From Trichosphaerium sp. ATCC 40318 (Eukaryota; Discosea; Flabellinia; Trichosidae): DNA of 64,000 bases. The notes beneath the pieces are model-generated. The model did no database searches. It saw only the letters and a program-made list of their open reading frames with translations, and was not told where the DNA came from. The stretch is from NCBI GenBank assembly GCA_038496445.1, contig JALMLS010000420.1, positions 434,001-498,000 of the forward strand, written 5' to 3'. Each line of letters opens with the position of its first letter. The stretch's first letter is position 1. Position numbers and translations under genes: made by a program. Shown here piece after piece: positions 1 through 13,613 of this stretch.

Positions 1-2271
1 TTCACCTGTAGTTTGTAGGTGACACAACATCTATGAGCAAAATTAGCATGATACACATACAGTAGGTATATGTTGTTACCTGGTATATTTAAGCGTTCTC
101 TATTTTCGTTGAACCAAGCAGACATTAAGTAAGGCATTCCTGATGTAAAATTAGATGAAAAGCACGTGTTGAAAAAGAAGAAGGTAGGTGTACCTGAAGA
201 TGCACTCACACGGCAATCAGTGTTAAACACAGAGCAGTCGGTTTGAGTGTAGCAAGGGTAACATGTACATGTACCAGTATCAGGGTATACAATGCCATTA
301 ACGCAATCAACAGCAGTCAATGGTTTATAAACATCTTTCAGTGTCACAGGCAAATGAACCTTGAATGTAGTGGTTAGGTAAAGCAATGTAGCAAAGCGAT
401 TGTACTTGTTCTTTCATAGTATTGTAGTCTCCTCCGACTGCTTGTCGTAATTTTGGTGTCAAAATACTGAAGGTGTCTTCATGAAGTCCAAGATTTATTC
501 GAACATGTCCAGGTACTCCAGTCATTCCAAAATCGCTTCCACTTAAACGATTGATGAGAAAAAGTGAGACCAAGAACTCAAAGTCTTACCTTGCTACGAG
601 GATCTCGTATTTACTAAAGTGAGCGACGCAAGCCGCGCTGTCAATGAAACTACATTTGACCCACAAAAATGGAGTTCCTTCTTCACTATCAATGGTGAAC
701 TCCTTATTGTTTTCTACAAGTATTAGTAACACTAAGACAGACACTGAAATAGTAAGAGTACCAAATATTTGTTTGATAACAGACCATCTATTATTCATTT
801 CGTTGTTTATCCATGAGATATAATTATCACTGTTTTCCAGTACTTTTTCTATCATTGTAAATGTTCGGAAAACCGTATCCACACTGATATGGATAGTGTT
901 GGCATTTATGTAGCTAGATACCGCTCGCGCTACACTAGAATCTCTAAAACAAGCCCACCCGAAACTCCTAGCAAGACATGTCAACACACGGCCTCACAGT
1001 GAGGACGTACATTGAACTCTGACCAGTAATTGCTTCCATGTCAAACACGTGAATAGGAGCTTCTCTGCTAAGGTCTCCTTTTCTCCATAAAGGCCAATTT
1101 AAGGTCTAGAAACAAGGTGAGTGTACACAATAGTTGGTAAGAAACGAGAGAAGGGTGTACATTATCTTCAATCCAAAAGTTGTTACTTGTGAATTGTCTT
1201 TCGCCGTACTTGCCAGTTGTGTAACTGGGCGCCAAAACAACCTAAAAAGACAAAATGAGAAAGCTGGTACGTGTTAAGAGTGAAGATACCTCAAAAAGAT
1301 TAGATTCAGTAGGATTACTTGATGACCATTTACAACGTTTGTCAGTAAAGTCACAGAACTCTTTGTTGTGTTTTGAATACGGTGCCTCACTGTACATCTC
1401 ATTTACAATGTTTCCTAAGTGTGTCATTATCTTGCGCTAAGATAGAAAGTGCACACAATGCTGTGCGCTGAAATACCTCTATTTTGAGAGTACACGTAAT
1501 TGATCCCTGCTACAAGCATTTCCTAGGTACGTCAGGTGACTGTAGATCGCTCCTTTTATTATTTTTCGTACCTTTCCTACGCCACCTACAATATGGCACG
1601 TTTCATAAGCCTCAATGTTATTGAATTTATCATGGAGCGCAAAGAGGGCATCCTATAGGTTGGTGAGTTTTTTTTGAAAAGTAGTCATTGTTCACGTGCG
1701 CGAAAAGGGCATCGTAAGCCCGAGCAGGAGCTAGTTTTAGTGTAGACGCCTTGTAATGAATATTCGTAAGGTATACGATATGATTGAGGTTCAACAAACA
1801 TTTCTTCATTTTGGTTCCAATAAGCAGATAGAAGTGGTAACGAAGTTCCTAATTTGTAATGACCACGTGTTTTTGGGCAAAAAAATAGTTCACTTACTCG
1901 CTGTATCTATTACGCAATTTGGCGTCGTGCGCGAACAATCGGTACCCTCATGGCAAGGAAAGCATTCGCACTCGTTTGTATCTGGGAAAATATAGCCTTT
2001 ATCTAAAGGAAGCGCAAGTCAGTGTACAACCTATAGTTAATCCTAGCGTACCAGAACAAACACGTTTCAAGTTTTGGGAATGTTTGTGATCACTACCCTG
2101 GTTGGAGGAAGACAATACAACTGGTAAAACGACAACAAGAACAACTGCTACTAACAGTAGAACGCCAACGAAGACTGCTGTGTATTTGCCAATAGAAATA
2201 GGTCTATCACTGCCACCATCGCTAACTAAAAGACCTGAAGTCTCTTGGTTTTGGTTAGGAGAACCTTTCAT
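1..2271 (-). CDS. membrane-anchored alliinase-like protein, at least two modules (partial, 3' end outside window)
   Basis: I spliced this from at least nine short exons. The protein starts MKGSPNQNQE (ATG at 2271-2269), then has one hydrophobic segment (about 2210-2120) giving a type II membrane topology. Next is an EGF-like module of alliinase type (DTNECECFPCHEGTDC, about 1960) and an alliinase/TAA1-type PLP-fold domain: HIVGGVG near 1580, FGWACFRDSSVAR near 970, a TPFLWVKC segment near 670 and GSDFGMTGVPGHVRI near 530. The chain reads on in frame into a second EGF module (DTGTCTCYPCYTQTDC, about 250) and the start of a second PLP-fold domain, cut at base 1. Plant alliinases cleave cysteine sulfoxides and their TAA1 relatives transaminate tryptophan. 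Here the expected S-K-x-T-G-H is E-A-I-T-G-Q, so the PLP lysine is alanine, and the arginine before FGWA is serine. Domain 1 should therefore be inactive. Family assignment is from motif memory, and the intron in the 1700s is uncertain. Confidence 0.72.
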
Positions 2272-2659
2272 AGTGTGGTGTTCTGTACGCAAAATCTTTG
2301 CTAAATTAAATGTGCATCCAAACTGACATAAATGGCACATGTCAATATAAAAACCCAATTACTTTGTCGAATGATGGGTATCATCCTACCCAAATGGATA
2401 AGTGGTTCTTCTTAGCGTAATATTTCGTGGTGTCATTTTTTTGTGATCTTTGTCAAATTGTGTTGTCAACTGTCTTTCTTGTAAGAAAACTCCCAAAAAC
2501 TTTACTTCCCTTTTAGAAGTTGTCTTATTTTGTCAAAACGCCACGTGAAAAAAACGTCTAGTATTTTAAATATCAAGACTCAAACGCACGTTGGTTCGAC
2601 CTGGTCATGTTTTAACAAATCAAAACAACACTTTATTATTCTACACTTATATCACAATT

Positions 2660-4607
<1,948 letters not shown>

Positions 4608-5872
4608 ATGAGCCAAAACGATGAACCGCCTGCAAAGCGGCAAAAAATGACCAAACAGGTATTGAATGACCAAAATTTGATTAAAAGTGTATTCACACGC
4701 TATTCAGACGCCCAGAGACGAAGAAAAACCCAAGGATACAAGGCCTAGCATTTTTTTTCAACCACCGGCCGCTTTCTCTCTAGAAGAGTGCCTGGATGGT
4801 AATTTAACACTGGTAAAACGCAGCAACACCATTTAAAATCGTTTATCGCTAAGTAACCTTTCAAAGCCTCTACAATTTGATCCAACAGAATCAAATACAA
4901 CTAAACGCGTAGGAATAAATGATGTGGTTATAGGCGAGTCAAAAACGGAGACTGTAAAGGTACATTATCACGTTTTTAAACACATTTTAGGTTTTTTTTG
5001 ACAGTCGTTGTAGTACCATCCATACGCCGTTACGATACCAAACATAGCTAAAATAGCTGAGAATATAAACAATGAACTTCATTTAACATCTCCTGCTGCT
5101 AAAACAATACGTGGGGCAACGACAGAGGTAGCTTTGATGCTTCTAAGAGAGATTATGAGATTTAAGGAAGCAGAACCAAAGAATCAACCAACGATGGTCT
5201 ATCCATCACATGTCAAGGTATTTGAAAGAAGTATAAAGTATATTAAACTCCCTCTTACAATATCAGAGAGTCCTCTTATCGTTCAAAGAGTTTGAGCCGC
5301 TGGTGAAACGAATGAAGGATAAAGGTGAAAAAAACCACGTGTTTTTTTATTCTTAGTTTAATTGTTAGGTGTATCTTTTCAAGAGAGTGGTTTAACGCCA
5401 TCTGTAACACTTTCTGATCTACCTAATAACTTGTACTCTATAAACAAGGTACACTATCCAAAGATCTAGATAATACCGTTCGTAATGTTGCAAAAATTAA
5501 AATTGACATTGTTTGCAAAAGGCTTTTTTGGAAGAGCCAAAAGAAGACGACTTGGTTACTCTGAATCCTCTGTTCATCGGATCGTATGAATGTACGTATT
5601 TTTGGTAGCACGATCTTTGCTTTAACAGTAATATTTGTTCAAGCAGAACACTAACAATTCCGCACCATGGTATTGCTCAAGAAACAGATAAGATAGCTTG
5701 GATTGAAACATAGACTCCTGGAACTGTTGCTATCGCTTTTTAAGACGTTGTTGATTTTGCTACTGGTAAGGCAAAAGTAGGAAACGGTGGCAATAAACGT
5801 TACTGCGAAACAGCTTCAGTACAGAAACAAGGAGGGACTCCGCTTACGCACACAGCTATTATTGGTTTGTAA
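4608..5872 (+). CDS. uncharacterised gene, possibly decaying
   Basis: I do not recognise the family. The start MSQNDEPPAKRQKMTKQVL carries a KRQK nuclear-import-like patch. Clear coding-like exons follow: VGINDVVIGESKTETVK (about 4890-4960), then, across an intron, YHPYAVTIPNIAKIAENIN and SPAAKTIRGATTEVALMLL (5018-5216), FKEFEPLVKRMKDKG (near 5300), VSFQESGLTPSVTLSDLP (near 5390), and LVTLNPLFIGSYE (to about 5588). The last block, from 5642, reads TIPHHGIAQETDKIAWIET then stop, TPGTVAIAF then stop, DVVDFATGKAKVGNGGNKRY, and ends HTAIIGL at 5872. These two in-frame stops (TAG near 5710 and TAA near 5740) and a frame I cannot join to the previous exon suggest mutation or wrong splicing. Stop-codon reassignment is unlikely because neighbouring genes end normally in TAA, TAG or TGA. 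Confidence 0.45.
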
Positions 5873-6031
5873 ACATTACTATTCTCAATAAGATGTACTG
5901 TTCTGATATCTTGCATTATTAGAACGAATTAAACTAGTGATTATCAAAATATCTATCTACGGTTTATTTCTGACGGTTTTTTGTACTAAACGCTACAAGG
6001 AACTGCTGGATTATTATTAGAAGTCTTCGTT

Positions 6032-8895
6032 TTAAAAGAACGCAAGAAGCAGCCCAAAGAAGAATGCAAGACCTAGGTTGGCTACAAAGAATGATGTAAG
6101 TTTACAGCTTATGAAAAAACAATTATTTGTACCAAGAGATACCGCGGGAGAATTTTGGCCTCTCAAGGCTGTATCTTCGGAGGTTACACCTGAAACAAAA
6201 CATAAGAAAAAAATAGGAACAGGGTGAAATGTTTACCAAAGAGAGAAAAGCATAAATCAGCTCCGGCTGCATCGTAGCAATTGTTTCCATCTGTCCATGA
6301 TCTGCAAGTATTTTTCTTGCCCAAAAATATGTTTTGAGAGTCTCGCCATTGGAACTTGAATCCACTTGAAGTAGAGCTCAATCTCCAAAAGAATTGGTTA
6401 CCCTCGTTTCCATATGATACATAAGGAAGGACGTGAACCCAATAGCTTCCTATTAAAAATAAGAAAGAACCAAAGGATAAACAAAACAAGTTGTTTCTTG
6501 ATGTGCTTTATTTGTTGAAGGTGTCACGTGCCTGGGGATAGAACGCAATCATCTTTCGGTAAGAAAAGAGACAATACATCAGTTGTATCAGGAGCAAGAA
6601 TTTGTGCATTTTCTTCTTTACAAACGACTGGTCCAGGTTTACCTTTAAGCTCAAATGTCAGCTTATATCGGGTATGCTAAGAAATAGTGGTTTGGTTTAC
6701 CTCTACTACTACGGTATATAAACACAGAGACGCTGTCGATATCAATATTTGAGTTTTGTGGCTCAAAGCGACCTTCAACTGTAACTATTTTGATTCTCCA
6801 TTTAATATCTGTTTCAGTTGTTAGCATTTTAAGCCAGGGATATAATGACTTACTGTTTGGAACGAAGAAATCATCAGCAGAGTCACCACCACCGTTAAAG
6901 TCAGGAAAGTATTGTGCAGGGAATCTGTTGGTCAAACAACTTTTGCGTTGATCAAAGAGAATATGTGGAGGCACCTAAAGAATCTATCAATTGACAAGCT
7001 ACAACTACAATTCCTACAGGAGTACCACCGCCTGTTGAAGGAGTTGGCGTAGCGGTTGCAGCTGTTGGTGTCACTGTTGGCGGAGGAGGAGGTGGAGGCG
7101 TTCCCTAGAGTTGCGTTATGAATTGAACAAATCTTTGACAACTTACGCTGCCAGTTGTAAATGCTAGTTTTGCACAAGATTCGGAATCTTCGATATGAGC
7201 TCTAATGACTTGATTTACACGTTCACTCCTACACTTGTTTTTAGAAAACAATGATTAAACAAATATCAACGTACTGGAATCCGTGTTTGCCTACTTCTCC
7301 CATGACTAATGCAAGTTGGCAGTAGGACCAACAAGGTGACTTGTTCAGAGGTCCTGAACCAGTAACACAATAACTCATACATACACCTGTAAGTAAAACG
7401 TCAGAAACTATCACCTGAACTTGATTTAGACTCACCTGCATCTGAAGGTACAGGGCCATTGTTTCCGCAATTATCTATAACAGGCGAAAACTGCTTGGTG
7501 TCGTGAGTATGCTGAGATCCTAACAAATGCCCAACCTGACGTATTAGAATAAACGCGACATAAAAAGAAAGAAGTTAACAATCATACTTCGTGGGCGATA
7601 ATATATGGGTCATGAATGGCATCAAACTCATCTGTACCGTATGTACCAGAAATACCAGCTTCACAATACTTGTATTGATCACATAGGCCACCTAATCATA
7701 TTAGAAATTGCCCTCGTAATCAAGTAAAGCATGCTTACCAACTCTTTGGGCAAATCCACCTGCTCTTCCACCTCTGAGTGCAGCGCCAAAATTGAATTCG
7801 AGATTTGGGAAGGAACGTTCAATATATCCTTTCATAGACGAAGCGCTTCCTGCACCAAAAGAACTTATACCGAGTTGAACAACATCAATTGTTGCAAAGA
7901 AATCGCGTTCATACATAGCAGATACCTAAAAATAGAAATCAAAACAACCTTCGGGCGCACGTGCTACGTTTGATGAAATTAAAAGACAACCAAAAAAAAG
8001 CTAATGTCTCATTTGCCACACGTACCACGCCAATAATGGTCATCATGTAATCACGTGCTTCGGCATCGTTGTTAAATTTGTTTCTGAAGTTACTATCAGT
8101 TTCAAATGCGCCCTTAAGCGAATATTTCTTTCCATTTGTTGTTGATAATCCGTTGCTCTCTACAGCACGCTTTCCAGTTGGATGAAAGCGAGTCAAATCA
8201 GGTTCAGGGATATCAGAATGATGATCAGTTGAGCAAGAGTGATCAACTACTTCATCGTGTACGTTTCCTTGAAGTTCTCCCAACTCAAGAGTATCTGTAA
8301 ATTGCACATGGTGATGGTCTCCGTTAGACCAATGTACCATACCCCTAAAAAGGGCACCAGCGTTAACAGTGACGACCTGCCAAAACGTCAATACATGTAT
8401 GAATAATTGTAAAGTGAAGTGACAAATCAACTTCGAAAAAACAGTACCACTATACTTTTTTGGTCATTCGAAACGTGGCCGGTATACACCTCAGCTTGTG
8501 GAGCAAGATCGGTAGCTTCTTTTCCTTTAACGTAAACTAGAAACTACTAAGCATGGATAAACTAAGATTCACAATACCGCGGGGAGTTGACATATGTTTC
8601 TTCAGCACAAACTGCAAATCTGGTTCGTTTTCATCATGGTGGCGGATACCATACACGTTGAAGGCAAGACTAAGTTTAACGTTAAAATTTGGATACCTAA
8701 AGTTACCAGAAAGGAGATTTCCGCTCAACTAAGGCTCAAATATACGTACCCTGCTTCTACTGAACGTTTATTGCTATGAGACCCAAGAATAAAATCTTTA
8801 GCATGTATACGCAAGAGACCAGGATTGGAAGTAGCGGATACAGCAAATGATGCTAGTAATACAACGCATACCACGTATACCTGAACGCGAGGCAT
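6032..8895 (-). CDS. secreted reprolysin-like zinc metalloprotease (M12B type)
   Basis: A secreted protease. The start MPRVQVYVVCVVLLASFAVS is a signal peptide. A prodomain follows, with VYTGHVSNDQ (near 8490) and GALFRGMVHWSNGDHHHVQF (near 8330). The catalytic domain has ERDFFATIDVVQLGISSF (near 7890), GGRAGGFAQRVG, and the zinc site HEVGHLLGSQHTHD (across the intron near 7570-7500), matching HExxHxxGxxH. After CVTGSGPLNKSPCWSYCQ (near 7350) come a Pro/Thr linker (about 7110-7020) and a C-terminal domain with DTTDVLSLFLPKDDCVLSPG, YWVHVLPYVSYGNEGNQFFW and GADLCFSLFG (6660-6180). The extreme C-terminus is very hydrophobic (SFFVANLGLAFFFGLL), as for a GPI or tail anchor. About nine short introns; the one from about 6527 seems to use a GC donor. 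M12B enzymes (ADAMs) shed or digest extracellular proteins; the substrate here is unknown. Confidence 0.85.
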
Positions 8896-9211
8896 GGTTA
8901 ATGCTAGGTCAGATAGTAAATTATGATACCAGCTTTAGTAGTCTGAAGTGTGAACCATTCCAGGGCACCCTGGGAAAAGTCACCTGTGTCGTTTCCCTTT
9001 TAAAACAACGCCTTTTCCATGTACCCAATACAGCAATACAGCGATAGTTATGTACGCATGGATCAGTTCACAAAATACTGCAAAGCTCGGAAGTACGACT
9101 AATATGGGGCACGTTGAAGAACTAGCGTCGCTAGTCGTTTGGTAAACCTCTACGTTGTAGGTGGCAGAATGGTAATATTTCGGTTTTGTATCTCACAAGT
9201 GAAACCGCTAG
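8896..9211. other. upstream region of the metalloprotease gene
   Basis: 316 bases with no convincing gene. It should hold the metalloprotease promoter. Confidence 0.4.
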
Positions 9212-9424
9212 TTATGTTAGCTCAGCAGCATTTAAACTGCTTACATAAACATGATGGACGTTAGGCAAGTGTGTCTTGGCACGTGCCAGCATGAAGTTTT
9301 TAAAAATAAACCGGTCTTGGTGCACGGTGCCATATGAATCTTTCACAGCACAGGTGATGCCCTTGTCATAACATAGTTTAGAGATGCCATTCCCATCAAT
9401 TGTTCGAATGTGACAACTCGACAT
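9212..9424 (-). CDS. small uncharacterised ORF, 70 residues
   Basis: An uninterrupted frame starting MSSCHIRTIDGNGISKLCYD, then VKDSYGTVHQDRFIFKNFML and ending SSLNAAELT. Composition looks coding and the start is a real ATG. No domain recognised and no signal peptide. It could be the last exon of a longer minus-strand gene whose other exons lie in 9440-10264. Confidence 0.35.
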   Translation of the reverse strand: MSSCHIRTIDGNGISKLCYDKGITCAVKDSYGTVHQDRFIFKNFMLARAKTHLPNVHHVYVSSLNAAELT

Positions 9425-9439
9425 CGCTAGCTACATCGC

Positions 9440-10264
9440 AAGTACGAAAAAAAAAACATGTGATTTAGAAGGCAGGATCCTTGCTGTATTGTCATAGAAT
9501 TGCTGTGCTTGAAGTACAAGGGAAAAATAACTGCACGCAATGACAACGTTTTTGACGTTGTATACAACGAATATCACGCAAACAACTTTGATAATTTAAC
9601 CAAAATAAGGCTTTAGTCCTCACCCATGTGCGGTATTTCTGATGGAGTTTATCATATTTTGGTATTCTGGATACACTCGCTGTGGTCAAACTGGTGCCGT
9701 TGATAGAGTGCTTGGTGGAGGTTCTTCATTCGCTCATAAAGCGACAATCATTTCTAGCGTACGATTTAGGCGGAGATATATTTGCTACGCACTTTAAAAA
9801 AAGCATGAAAAGATAAAATCAAGCTATTTTTAGGTTGTCAATTGGATGGAACTAGTCCTTGATGCTCTCATTATTTTAACTTCAAAATCTGGATCACGTT
9901 TTTTTGCACCATGCAATTTTATAAAAAATCTTCAGAGCGGGTGTGACTCGCGCAAAATAACGCCTTCATGTTTCTTTCTTTGTAGAAAACGTCTTTTACA
10001 TGAATTCGCACTAATTTGTTTTATTTGGAATGCGCGTCCGCTTCCCATATTTTTAATCTTAGCAACATCAAAACCGTTAGAAAGTGCTTTGATAAACTCT
10101 GCACTTGCCTTGGTACAAAAATAAAAATGGATGCCACATTGCTGCCGAAAAAGTTGTCATTGTTTTTTTTTTCGGATCTATCTACTCTATTTTGGTCTTC
10201 GCACCTATATATAAGCAGAAACCCTAACGTTAAAACCACTAAGAGTATTGGTAAATTAAAGTAG
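9440..10264 (-). other. scattered coding-like segments, gene structure unresolved
   Basis: Minus-strand pieces look protein-coding: SAEFIKALSNGFDVAKIKNM and GSGRAFQIKQISANSCKRRF (about 10115-9985), RDPDFEVKIMRASRTSSIQL (near 9880), CVANISPPKSYARNDCRFMS and, after a TGA in the same frame, SLTTASVSRIPKYDKLHQKY (9800-9620). I could not join them into one frame with good splice sites. They may be one uncharacterised gene, or a decayed one. Confidence 0.3.
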
Positions 10265-10275
10265 TAGCTAGCGCT

Positions 10276-10479
10276 GTGCCTCTTGTTCGAACAAACCTCA
10301 CCACTCTCATTACAGGATTTCTTTCCCTAGCTGAAGCCTACAATCGTTGTATCAAATACTGGCTTTATTAATATATTAGATTTTTTGATAGATATGGTAT
10401 GACAGTAGCGGAGTTCATTTACATGTATAAGCAGTTTGGCAATGAAGCCAGCTTTTCGGAAGAACTTCGAAAAAGATAA
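10276..10479 (+). CDS. short coding-like exons, uncharacterised
   Basis: Two plus-strand pieces look coding: TTLITGFLSLAEAYNRCIKY (10290-10370) and DRYGMTVAEFIYMYKQFGNE, ending EELRKR and TAA at 10479. They probably form the 3' end of a small gene whose start I did not find. No family recognised. Confidence 0.3.
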
Positions 10480-10722
10480 ACAAAGTGAGTACTGCTTATT
10501 TCAAATAACAAATTCTGTTCATGTTAACAGACGATCACTATGGTTAAGAATTTAGCTGGCATAGCTGAGACAGTATTGCAGTCCCTCGAGAATTGAAAAG
10601 TGAATAGTAAAAGTAGTACATGAATGCATGAACAAGCAAAACGAGTTGAGTATCTTAGCTGCATATTTGATTGCTGTAAATTTTAAAGTGTTGCATATTT
10701 TTAGTGAATCTTACAAATATAT

Positions 10723-11978
10723 TCACCGCTTTTTGATTGTTTGGTATATACTTTGCCTGCAATAAGGGCATTCTGTGAGTTTAGAACAACAGGCGCAACA
10801 CAGGTGATGGCCACATGGAACTAGAGTACTAAAGTAAAGTTAGGAAACAATAAAAATAAACAATGTAAAGACTAACCAATCAAGTGCATGCTTGTAACAT
10901 ATAGTGCAACAATCCTGTTTTTCAATATATGCCTTTTGTTGGCGTATCTATATCAAAGTTATAAATTTAAGTGTATACTACCTGTATATCGTACAGTACG
11001 ATTTTTTTTCTGCAACTGTAAATACAAATATTGTACAGTTTCCAGTATTTCTTCCTTTGGTTGATTTTTAAGCATCTCTACTGGGTTACAATCAAATCTA
11101 GTTTCTTCATTCCCCAGAATCAATTCAATAGGTTTGAAAAGGGTAGGGGTCATGCCATGCTCTACTCTGTCTTGTAAGATGGTTGGCGAGACTATTGGTA
11201 TGCTTTGGCTTTCATCATCAACAACAATAGCAGTGGGTATATTATTCTCTGAGTTGTTGTCCTGTAAGGCAGGAACAATCTGTGTACAGTAAATCATAGC
11301 AAGTTCTAGTACTCCTAATTCATCAACACCTTCAAATGAAGCAGGGGAGTAATGATGTACGAACTGTATTGCTCTAGAAGCACAATCTTGTATGTACAAC
11401 TCTAAATTCGGTGAAGCCCATGCTTCTTCATGGTCATCACGTGCATACCAACATGATAAACTTGTATTAAACGAAACAACAGAAGCTCGGTGATCCTTTA
11501 AAAACGCCCTAAGTTTTCTAGGAATACCCCTGCTCATCCAAGCAGAATCATTCTCGAACTCTATTACATATTGATCTCTATTAAAAGCAACAAGTTTTAT
11601 AGGACCAAGACGCATTTGTCTACCTTTAAGCCTTCTATGGAGCTCTGCAGGTATATCTCGGTACGTATAAGTTCCGTCATCATACGCAACAAAAAAGCTG
11701 TTATCAGGGCCCAAAAAAACATGACGCACTCCGTCTCTACGAAGGAACCTTCTTAGATCTGTATCATCAATATGATGGGCTGCACGACCGTCTCGAAAAG
11801 CAACAAAAAACTGATTATCTTCGCCAATAGAAAGCTGCTCAATATTAGTTATATCTTCATCTCCAAGCAATTCTATAAGGTCAGGTGCTTCCATTTGCGA
11901 AATTGCTTGTGTTTGCGTAGTCCATAAACAGTCAGCATTAGGTGCAAATTCTACTATTCTAAATAGTGTTGTTGCCAT
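10723..11978 (-). CDS. RING-finger protein with N-terminal repeats, probable E3 ubiquitin ligase
   Basis: The large first exon (11978-10995) encodes repeated beta-type units of the form L-G-x-D-N-x-F-F-V-A-x-x-D-G followed by a short I-P/D-x-x-L-R-R-x-L helix: IGEDNQFFVAFRDG, LGPDNSFFVAYDDG and KLVAFNRDQYVIEFEND, covering about residues 45-165. The second half is acidic with no clear domain. Intron 1 (10948-10994, donor GTACGA) and a second intron near 10830-10880 lead to a C-terminal RING: CCTICYKHALD, then TLVPCGHHLCCACCSKL and ECPYCRQ, a C3HC4-type zinc pattern. C-terminal RING ligases of this layout place the finger at the very end, as in IAP and MEX3 proteins. Substrate unknown; cytosolic by lack of a signal peptide. 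Confidence 0.75.
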
Positions 11979-12128
11979 TGCGGTAGAGATAAGCTAATAA
12001 TGGATTAATCACAAAAAACAGCAAGTCCAGAAATCACTTATTCTCAACTTACTCTTTTAGGATTGAGACTTGGAGAATGCTAAACATGACTTAATGTTTC
12101 GAGCTCGAATTCTTTTATTGTTTTACAC

Positions 12129-13242
12129 ATGAGGCTAGTTGTAGTGTTATTAGCGTTGTCTTGTATCTGTGTAACGTACTCAGTCATTGTAGGCGCAATT
12201 GTAGCACCTCATGGCGCAGTGGCCTTCGATCCTGGTTATATACCATGGATAAACGCTACACATAAAGAATGGGTACGAAAACCGCCAACTGTAAAACAAT
12301 AAGTAAATTAGCGCACGAGTTACAATCTTTCTTACCAAAACGTAGGCATACGCTCTAAATAAGGCGTTACTTGACGTTGGTAAACTAACGGTATCTCTTG
12401 AACCGGATATAATATTTTTAAGCACTCCGCATGGCGTAGCGGCTTCTAAGGACTATACAATGTACAACAACAACGATGGCTACGGTAACGCGGATCAAAC
12501 GGAAGGAAAATACACGTTTAAAGGATACCCCAACATCAAACAACCTATCGACATAGAAATAACAAATAAGCTTGTAGAGTCGATGGGTTTAAAGAACTTT
12601 CCAGTTTCTGAGATAACAGCCTTCGCTGAGGGCGAGTCGATGCCTCTAAGATGGGGAGAAGTTATACCACTGTCTTTTATGAACACAAAAAAGTATAATC
12701 CGTCACTTGATCACGTGGCTAGAACGGTCATTTTCTCACAACCTAGGAGACGTATTAAATTAAATGGTTTACCCATGATTAATGAGTTATTACGTCTTGG
12801 TTCATCTCTAGCTGAAGAATTACATGCCATGAAGGAGAGAGTTGTTATATGTATCTCAGGAGACTTAGCTCATACTCATGACAAAGACGGTCCCTTCGGA
12901 TTTTCTGATGAAGCTGAGCCTTATGATGAAGCAATCATGAACTGGCTTTCGAGTTTAGATAGCCGCCATTTAATAGGGACTAACGCTGACGATAAAGAAT
13001 ATTATGATGATTTTGCTGTTGGGAGTGCTGCTAGTTATGTTGAGAAGGCTATTTCTTGTGGGTTTACAGGGTTTGTGATGCTTCAAGGTATCATAAACCA
13101 AGTTGGACGTGAGGTACTAGAAAGACTTTTTTTTTGAACAAAATTAGTTTTTTCTCATTGTAGTTGTTAGTGGACTTCTCATATTATGGCTGGTCCGTAT
13201 CACCCAACTTATTATGGTATGATTGTTGCTTCAATGTATTAA
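12129..13242 (+). CDS. secreted LigB-type class III extradiol dioxygenase-like protein
   Basis: ATG at 12129 gives a signal peptide MRLVVVLLALSCICVTYS. Three exons. Exon 1 has IVGAIVAPHGAVAFDP and exon 2 (from about 12354) has IIFLSTPHGVAAS; these two histidines match the metal ligands of LigB-family non-haem iron dioxygenases. The catalytic-histidine region is VICISGDLAHTHDKDGPFGF, with EAEPYDEAI after it. The last exon uses an AG at about 13168 and restores the family ending MAGPYHPTYYGMIVASMY. Class III enzymes open catechol rings, and related MEMO and LigB-like proteins include non-enzymatic members. The export signal is unusual for a family normally found in the cytosol. Substrate unknown. 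Confidence 0.8.
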
Positions 13243-13613
13243 TACAACGTTTTTGTTAAGCCATAGTACATCATCAACTCATCTAGGTTGAAGTAAACTT
13301 TTCGATTACATATCTATGCGACACGTGTCTAATGGTAGTCTATTTGAAAAAAGGGGTCAGTATTTCAGCGACGTAGACTTCAGATTATTCAACCCGACTT
13401 TTTTTTTCCACCCACATACTGAGATTACGTTTTATTTCGAAAAAAAAAGTGGAGGAAAAATTTGAAAGAATAGAACTGTATTGGTACCAAAGGTACCCAT
13501 TAATATTTCAGGTGTAAAAATTCGTTCAGGTTTGTTTAGCGAAAGTGCCCAGTTTTATTGTAACGTGTTTCTATTTTTGCGCACACGTGTACAAAGAGAG
13601 ATATTTAGACGTT
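13243..13613. other. intergenic region between convergent genes
   Basis: 371 bases with A and T runs and two CACGTG sites (13322, 13583). It should contain both 3' ends; no coding signal seen. Confidence 0.4.

Noticed and set aside
4608-5872. Stop-codon reassignment suggested by in-frame TAG and TAA
   Set aside because: All confident genes in the window (thymidylate synthase, MSH2, TDG, nucleotidase) end cleanly in standard stops and contain none inside exons.
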